A stretch of 64,000 nt of DNA, taken from Streptococcus halichoeri (GTDB taxonomy: Bacteria > Bacillota > Bacilli > Lactobacillales > Streptococcaceae). Made by a program: the position numbers and the translations under genes. The stretch lies in NCBI RefSeq assembly GCF_009870755.1, contig NZ_WLZU01000001.1, forward strand, positions 1 to 64,000. Direction: 5' to 3'. Below, piece after piece: positions 60,326 through 64,000 of the stretch. Below the pieces are notes generated by a model that was not told the origin of the DNA, made no database searches, and saw nothing but the letters and a program-made list of their open reading frames with translations. Each line of letters begins with the position of its first letter. Within the stretch, counting starts at the first letter, position 1.

Positions 60326-61093
60326 ATGAAAAAACATAGTTTACACACGGCTGTCCTGCTGATGGTTTTTGGCTTAGCCTTGGCTTTAAATTATCTGTCG
60401 GTGACTGGTTTAATTACGCCTTATACCAGTAAAGAAATCTCTGACCGCTACCAAAGCTTATTGACTCCTGCTCCCTTAGCGTTTTCGATTTGGTCCTTGA
60501 TTTACTTATTATTAACCCTTATTTTACTTTGGTGGCTTAAGACACAAGATGTTCAGCTTTTGCGCATTCAACATAGACTTTTTAGACCCTTGCTAGGTGC
60601 TTTAGCGACCAATATGCTATGGATTATTCTGTTTAATAATAATTACCTAGGTCTCTCTGCTTTAGTTATCACCCTTTATTTTCTCTTTCTGCTTTGGATT
60701 ATTCGAGAGGTGAAAGACGAGCAAAATTTTTGGTTAATTCGAGTAACTTTTGGTCTGCATGCGGGCTGGTTATTAGTAGCAAGTTTTATGAATTTTGCTG
60801 CTTGGTTTAGGAAACTTAGGATTAGTTATCCTTTATCTTTGACAACAATGGCCCTTTTGGTGTTAATTCTAGTTAGCTTACTTGCTTTTTGGTTGGTCTT
60901 TTATAGTCACAATCCTTCTGTTTTAGTAGCAGTTAGCTGGGGTTTTGTGATGATATGTAAAACACATGCGGCTGGTACTTTTCATGATTTATATCCTGTG
61001 GTGGAATATGCAGCCGGTGGCTTGGCCTTAGTGTTGTTTCTTAGTTTTATCATCTTGCTAGCTTGGCCATTTTTCAAAAAGCTAAGTGCTTAA
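60326..61093 (+). CDS. TspO/MBR-like tryptophan-rich membrane protein
   Basis: A 255-residue protein with about seven helices. LTPAPLAFSIWSLIYLLL near residues 46-63, NMLWIILFNNNYLGLSAL and LHAGWLLVASFMNFAAW recall the TspO/MBR fold (family proteins have 5 helices and about 160 residues); this is the longer form seen in Firmicutes such as YtaB. AAGGAG precedes the ATG. It is monocistronic. Porphyrin or other small-molecule binding is known for the family but not shown here. Confidence 0.75.
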   Translation: MKKHSLHTAVLLMVFGLALALNYLSVTGLITPYTSKEISDRYQSLLTPAPLAFSIWSLIYLLLTLILLWWLKTQDVQLLRIQHRLFRPLLGALATNMLWIILFNNNYLGLSALVITLYFLFLLWIIREVKDEQNFWLIRVTFGLHAGWLLVASFMNFAAWFRKLRISYPLSLTTMALLVLILVSLLAFWLVFYSHNPSVLVAVSWGFVMICKTHAAGTFHDLYPVVEYAAGGLALVLFLSFIILLAWPFFKKLSA

Positions 61094-61162
61094 AATAAGC
61101 TAGCTGGCGCTATAGGAATATGTGCTTGTGTAGTCAGTAATATAAGTCTGTTTATCTGTTAG

Positions 61163-61205
61163 AAAGGACTGCCCTTCTTGTGTTGACAAGGCAGTCCTTT
61201 TTTTA
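61163..61205. terminator. bidirectional terminator after TspO-like gene
   Basis: AAAGGACTGCC pairs perfectly with GGCAGTCCTTT over a 16-nt loop, followed by more T on the plus strand. It serves the TspO-like gene and the small convergent gene. Confidence 0.85.
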
Positions 61206-61243
61206 GTTTTATCTTTGAGGTTGGCTAATCTTGGACGACTTTT

Positions 61244-61420
61244 TTAAATAAATTTGATAATAATGATTTCTATTAAAATAAAGACAATAAAGCCGATGAC
61301 AAACTGCAGAAAGCCACTGGAGATAGAATTTTCATTTCTGAAAAAGATGCCAGTGATGATGGTACTGAGCCCGCTCAGAATGAGGATAGCACTGAGGGCA
61401 AGAAAAAAATGTATTTTCAT
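61244..61420 (-). CDS. 58-residue two-helix membrane protein
   Basis: A small frame with a strong AAGGA site about 9 nt before its ATG. The protein starts MKIHFFLALSAILILSGLS and has a second hydrophobic segment FVIGFIVFILIEIIII near the C-terminus, joined by a polar loop FFRNENSISSG. Two helices and strong translation signals make it a likely real gene missed by length filters. I do not recognise a family. It lies between two terminators and is probably transcribed alone. Confidence 0.7.
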   Translation of the reverse strand: MKIHFFLALSAILILSGLSTIITGIFFRNENSISSGFLQFVIGFIVFILIEIIIIKFI

Positions 61421-61536
61421 AAAAAGTGTCCTTAATCGTTATCTCCTATGCAGGATGTTTCCTAATATTGGATACAAGTGATTAACCAGTGTTATTATTT
61501 TATCTCTTTTTTTAATAAAAATATAGTATATATACT

Positions 61537-61566
61537 TAAAAAAAAGAAGTCTTTAAACTTCTTAAA
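61537..61566 (-). terminator. terminator of tetR gene
   Basis: On the minus strand AAGAAGT pairs with ACTTCTT around a 6-nt loop and a run of about eight T follows. It lies about 90 bp beyond the TetR stop. Confidence 0.75.
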
Positions 61567-61652
61567 AAAATCTCTGTAATTTGAGGGTAACCCTTTCATC
61601 TTTTTCCTGTTTTTAAACGGATGGTCATTACCCAATATACGTCAACAGATCT

Positions 61653-62195
61653 CTAACGAGCTGACTTATCCAGCATTTTAAGGACAAAATTAGTCATTTC
61701 TCGTGGTGTTTCTTTTTTGCCTCGTGCAATCCATGTTTGACAGGTCCCAAAGAAGGCATAGGCCAAGTAAATGCTCTGATAGTCAATTTCAATTTTTGAC
61801 ATGCCAGCTGTACCTAAGCGGTCTTTCAATTCTGAGCTCAAGAGAATGCGCACTTTATTAATAATAAAATTTTGTAGTTCTTTTGTACCATTGGCGGAAA
61901 TCAAAGCTGATAGCAGTTGCTCTCGCTCCAGGAAGTGAAATACTTCTAAAAATGCCTGCTCACGGCTTTCATACTCACGCTCAAAGATATATTCTAGCTT
62001 ATGAAAAAGCATCTGTTGATAAGAATCAATCATTTCATATTTATCTTTGTAGTGTGTGTAAAAGCTTGAACGACTGACACCGGCTGTTTTAGCTAATTCA
62101 ATGGTGGTGATGTCATCAAAGCTTTCTTTGTTTAAAAGGAGAACCATTGCATCAAGTAGGGCTGTTTTTGTTGCTTCTTTTCGTTTATTTGTCAT
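61653..62195 (-). CDS. TetR-family transcriptional regulator
   Basis: A 180-residue regulator. The N-terminal helix-turn-helix (IELAKTAGVSRSSFYTHYKDKYEMID, about 30-56) is typical of TetR, and the C-terminal ligand domain resembles TetR_C_8 of DhaS-like proteins. It reads in the same direction as the popT gene, 350 bp upstream, with no obvious neighbour to regulate. Target and ligand unknown. Confidence 0.92.
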   Translation of the reverse strand: MTNKRKEATKTALLDAMVLLLNKESFDDITTIELAKTAGVSRSSFYTHYKDKYEMIDSYQQMLFHKLEYIFEREYESREQAFLEVFHFLEREQLLSALISANGTKELQNFIINKVRILLSSELKDRLGTAGMSKIEIDYQSIYLAYAFFGTCQTWIARGKKETPREMTNFVLKMLDKSAR

Positions 62196-62549
62196 AATTT
62201 CTCTGTTACCATTTTTTAAAACACATTACGTTTATTTTTCTATTTTAGCACATTTTTATACACGGTGTCTATGTAATTGAATGGTTTTTAGAAAAATTAT
62301 TTGAGTATTAGGTTATTTTTCTAAGAAATAAAGAAAAGTCAATACTTACTAAAACGGACAATATGTCTGAAAAAATCAAAATAAAAGCTGCTTCGCTCTT
62401 TCCTAGGGCTACTTTTTTCGTGATTTATAATGTTGTGATAATGAGTGAGGCATGGTGAGAGAAGATGCGATGCTTGCTATTAGAGCTAGCTTATTTTTTA
62501 TGGGATGCTAATGCATGAAGCTCAGCCAGTAGATAAAGGGTGTGATGGA
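62196..62549. other. intergenic between popT and tetR
   Basis: No gene is supported. An AAAGC/GCTTTT-flanked weak hairpin near 62385-62420 could end the popT transcript. No clear palindromic TetR operator was found upstream of the TetR gene. Confidence 0.4.
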
Positions 62550-63392
62550 TTATTTGTACTTTGCCTCAAGGCGACTCATCCAGAGGCCAAGCCAGATTCC
62601 CAAAACAAAGAGAAGAAGAGCAAAGCACCAAGTCGCAAAACTACTGCCCTGGTAAGAGATGGATTCGGGGTTACCTGGGGTAGGGATTAAGATTAGTAGG
62701 GTGCTTGAGAGGACAATGCCTAGGATAAAGTGATAGACGCGGGAATGATGGTGCTTGAGCGCGTGATCCATGGCTTTGGAAAAGGTAAGGATAGCGATGA
62801 TACCACCCAAAGCTATGGGGAAGAAGGTTCCTAGGAGGTCAAAGGATTTAAAACCTTGGAGCATGGGACTATAGAGCCCAAGGATCAGTAAAAGGTTTGA
62901 GGGACTAAGGCCAGGCACTAGGACACCAAGGGCAATAAGTATGCCAGCTAAAATGAAGCTAAAGAAGTTGGCTGAAAGGGTGCCAATGAAGTCATTGAGG
63001 TAGTAAAGAAAGAAGCCAGAAAGAAATAAGGTGCACCAGAACCAAAGGTGATCTTTAACATCGGGTTTAGCGTCTTTGGTGGCTTCTTTTAGTAAACTTG
63101 GCAGGGTGCCAATGATTGCTCCAGCGAAGCCCCAAAGAACGGGCACTTGAAAATGTTCTAGGAGGTACTCAACAGGATAGGAAAAAAGGGCAATTCCTAA
63201 GATGCCGCCAATCCCCACTGGTAAAAAGTATAAAATGTTGTCAATGAAGTGCATCCGCAAATGGGCTAAAAAGTTAATCAAACGCTCGTAGATGCCTAAA
63301 ACGGCAGCTAATACGCCACCTGAAACACCGGGCAAAATAAAGCCTAGGGCAATAATCATGCCTTTGATGATACGTGTAATAAATGATCTCAT
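62550..63392 (-). CDS. undecaprenyl-phosphate translocase PopT-like (DUF368)
   Basis: A 280-residue protein with about eight helices in two related halves. GFILPGVSGGVLAAVLGIYERLI and LVPGLSPSNLLLILGLYSPM are the two diagnostic P-G-(V/L)-S segments of DUF368. Family members (PopT) return undecaprenyl phosphate across the membrane for wall and polymer synthesis, as reported in 2022 for Vibrio and Staphylococcus. TTTAGGAGGACC lies just before the ATG. Whether this streptococcus also has a DedA-type UptA cannot be seen here. Confidence 0.88.
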   Translation of the reverse strand: MRSFITRIIKGMIIALGFILPGVSGGVLAAVLGIYERLINFLAHLRMHFIDNILYFLPVGIGGILGIALFSYPVEYLLEHFQVPVLWGFAGAIIGTLPSLLKEATKDAKPDVKDHLWFWCTLFLSGFFLYYLNDFIGTLSANFFSFILAGILIALGVLVPGLSPSNLLLILGLYSPMLQGFKSFDLLGTFFPIALGGIIAILTFSKAMDHALKHHHSRVYHFILGIVLSSTLLILIPTPGNPESISYQGSSFATWCFALLLFVLGIWLGLWMSRLEAKYK

Positions 63393-63815
63393 GTGGTCCT
63401 CCTAAAGTCTAGACTATTTCCATTGTATCATATGCTTGGACATCCAAAAGCTTACACACAAAAAAACATACCACAGAAAACTTAAGCTTAGCTATGACAA
63501 ATCTGACTGCTCGAAAAAGCTGATTATTTTTAAAAAAGAATGATAAAAAGAGATTTTAACGTGATGAGTGCTGATTTATAGATTCGCTTACTTTTTTATT
63601 CGAAAAATATTTGTTCTAGTAACGATTTTTTACCACACTTTTTAAAAATATAATAGATAACTGTCAATAAGTACAAGAATAGGGTTCCTAGGACCATTTT
63701 TTATTTCTTTAAAATACTTGATAAAGCAGATGGTAAAAGGGCTTAGCGTCTTTTGAATGATAGAAAAAATTGATAGACTTATAATAGGAAATAATATATA
63801 CTAGATAGGGAAAAA
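63393..63815. other. intergenic upstream of exported protein
   Basis: The divergent gap between popT and the exported protein gene. It contains TATAAT at 63649-63654, a small palindrome GGTTCCTAGGACC followed by TTTTTT near 63687-63704, and another TATAAT at 63780-63785 about 30 bp before the next gene. The first pair could delimit a very short transcript. No open frame is convincing. Confidence 0.4.
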
Positions 63816-64000
63816 ATGAAACTAACCGTAACCAAGGAGATAGAGATTAACGTTTTGAAAAAAGAGAGATATATTGCTTTATTCATGTTGTTGGTACTGC
63901 TGGCTTCAAGCATGCAAACGCTTAGTGTTGCTGCTCAGGAAGTGCAAACGCCGAGTGCTCAGACAGTTACAACTGCTTCCAAAGACCCAGAAATAGCTCC
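63816..64000 (+). CDS. N-terminus of exported or surface protein (partial)
   Basis: The frame runs off the right edge. The first 61 residues consist of a basic N-region (about 20 residues, including a KKER segment), a hydrophobic core YIALFMLLVLLASSMQTLSV and a probable cleavage after A-A (SVAAQE). A Thr/Ser/Gln-rich start of the mature part follows (QTPSAQTVTTASKDPE). This is typical of secreted or wall-anchored streptococcal proteins. AGGG precedes the ATG; no identity can be given. Confidence 0.7.
   Translation, partial: MKLTVTKEIEINVLKKERYIALFMLLVLLASSMQTLSVAAQEVQTPSAQTVTTASKDPEIA

Noticed and set aside
62505-62690. Plus-strand 61-codon frame at the end of popT
   Set aside because: It is mostly antisense to the DUF368 gene and has no protein-like character.
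63649-63705. Possible short RNA between TATAAT and a small GGTTCCTAGGACC hairpin
   Set aside because: There is no acceptable -35 and the hairpin has only about six base pairs, so support is too weak for a feature.

Overview
The window is low-GC Firmicute DNA from a Streptococcus chromosome, spanning the replication origin. The DnaA and cell-wall protein sequences, and the order ftsH-hpt-tilS-beta-lactamase-like-divIC-rqcP-mfd-pth-ychF-dnaN-dnaA-oriC-parB-htrA-rlmH, point to the pyogenic group (S. pyogenes, S. dysgalactiae and relatives). Exact species is not claimed. The window is shown with the early replichore on the left: genes from about 6 to 24 kb run leftward from the origin, and most genes from about 34 to 58 kb run rightward.

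Layout. (1) 1-360: tandem promoters and leader of an rRNA operon that runs off the left edge. (2) 716-5901: an accessory island between the rRNA operon and a cationic amino-acid permease. It holds a ComE/BlpR/SilA-type LytTR response regulator, a remnant of its histidine kinase, a short double-glycine pheromone gene on the opposite strand, a double-glycine bacteriocin-like peptide, a two-gene ABC exporter of the immunity type and an acyltransferase. Two promoters in it carry the same pair of 10-bp direct repeats spaced by one 20-bp period, so they look like one regulon. (3) 6120-24892: the conserved housekeeping block from the permease to parB, with DnaA boxes on both sides of dnaA. (4) 24963-28000: htrA, rlmH (probably leaderless), a parS-like site, three tRNAs and a degraded ISL3-family insertion sequence. 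(5) 28126-39322: YfhO, an ABC-F ATPase, YitT, T-box-controlled trpS, guaB, a GRP sugar transporter, recF and yaaA. (6) 39569-46206: the M16 pair, rodZ, pgsA and the energizing module of ECF vitamin transporters; a second parS-like site lies inside ecfA1. (7) 46324-58637: a lytic-transglycosylase-like wall protein, a HAD remnant, L-serine dehydratase, mnmA with a structured leader, marC, a Nudix gene, mnmG, gdpP-rplI-dnaC, veg and rpsD. (8) 58684-64000: a 1.6-kb stretch without genes, then a TspO-like membrane protein, a tiny membrane protein, TetR, PopT (DUF368) and the start of an exported protein cut by the window edge.

The most unusual part is region 2. The response regulator and pheromone look intact, but the receptor kinase keeps only its first 18 or so codons and its last 70 or so, joined out of frame, and no peptidase-type peptide exporter is present. 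The bacteriocin and the acyltransferase keep regulator-box promoters. The circuit therefore looks deaf, or wired to a kinase and exporter encoded elsewhere.
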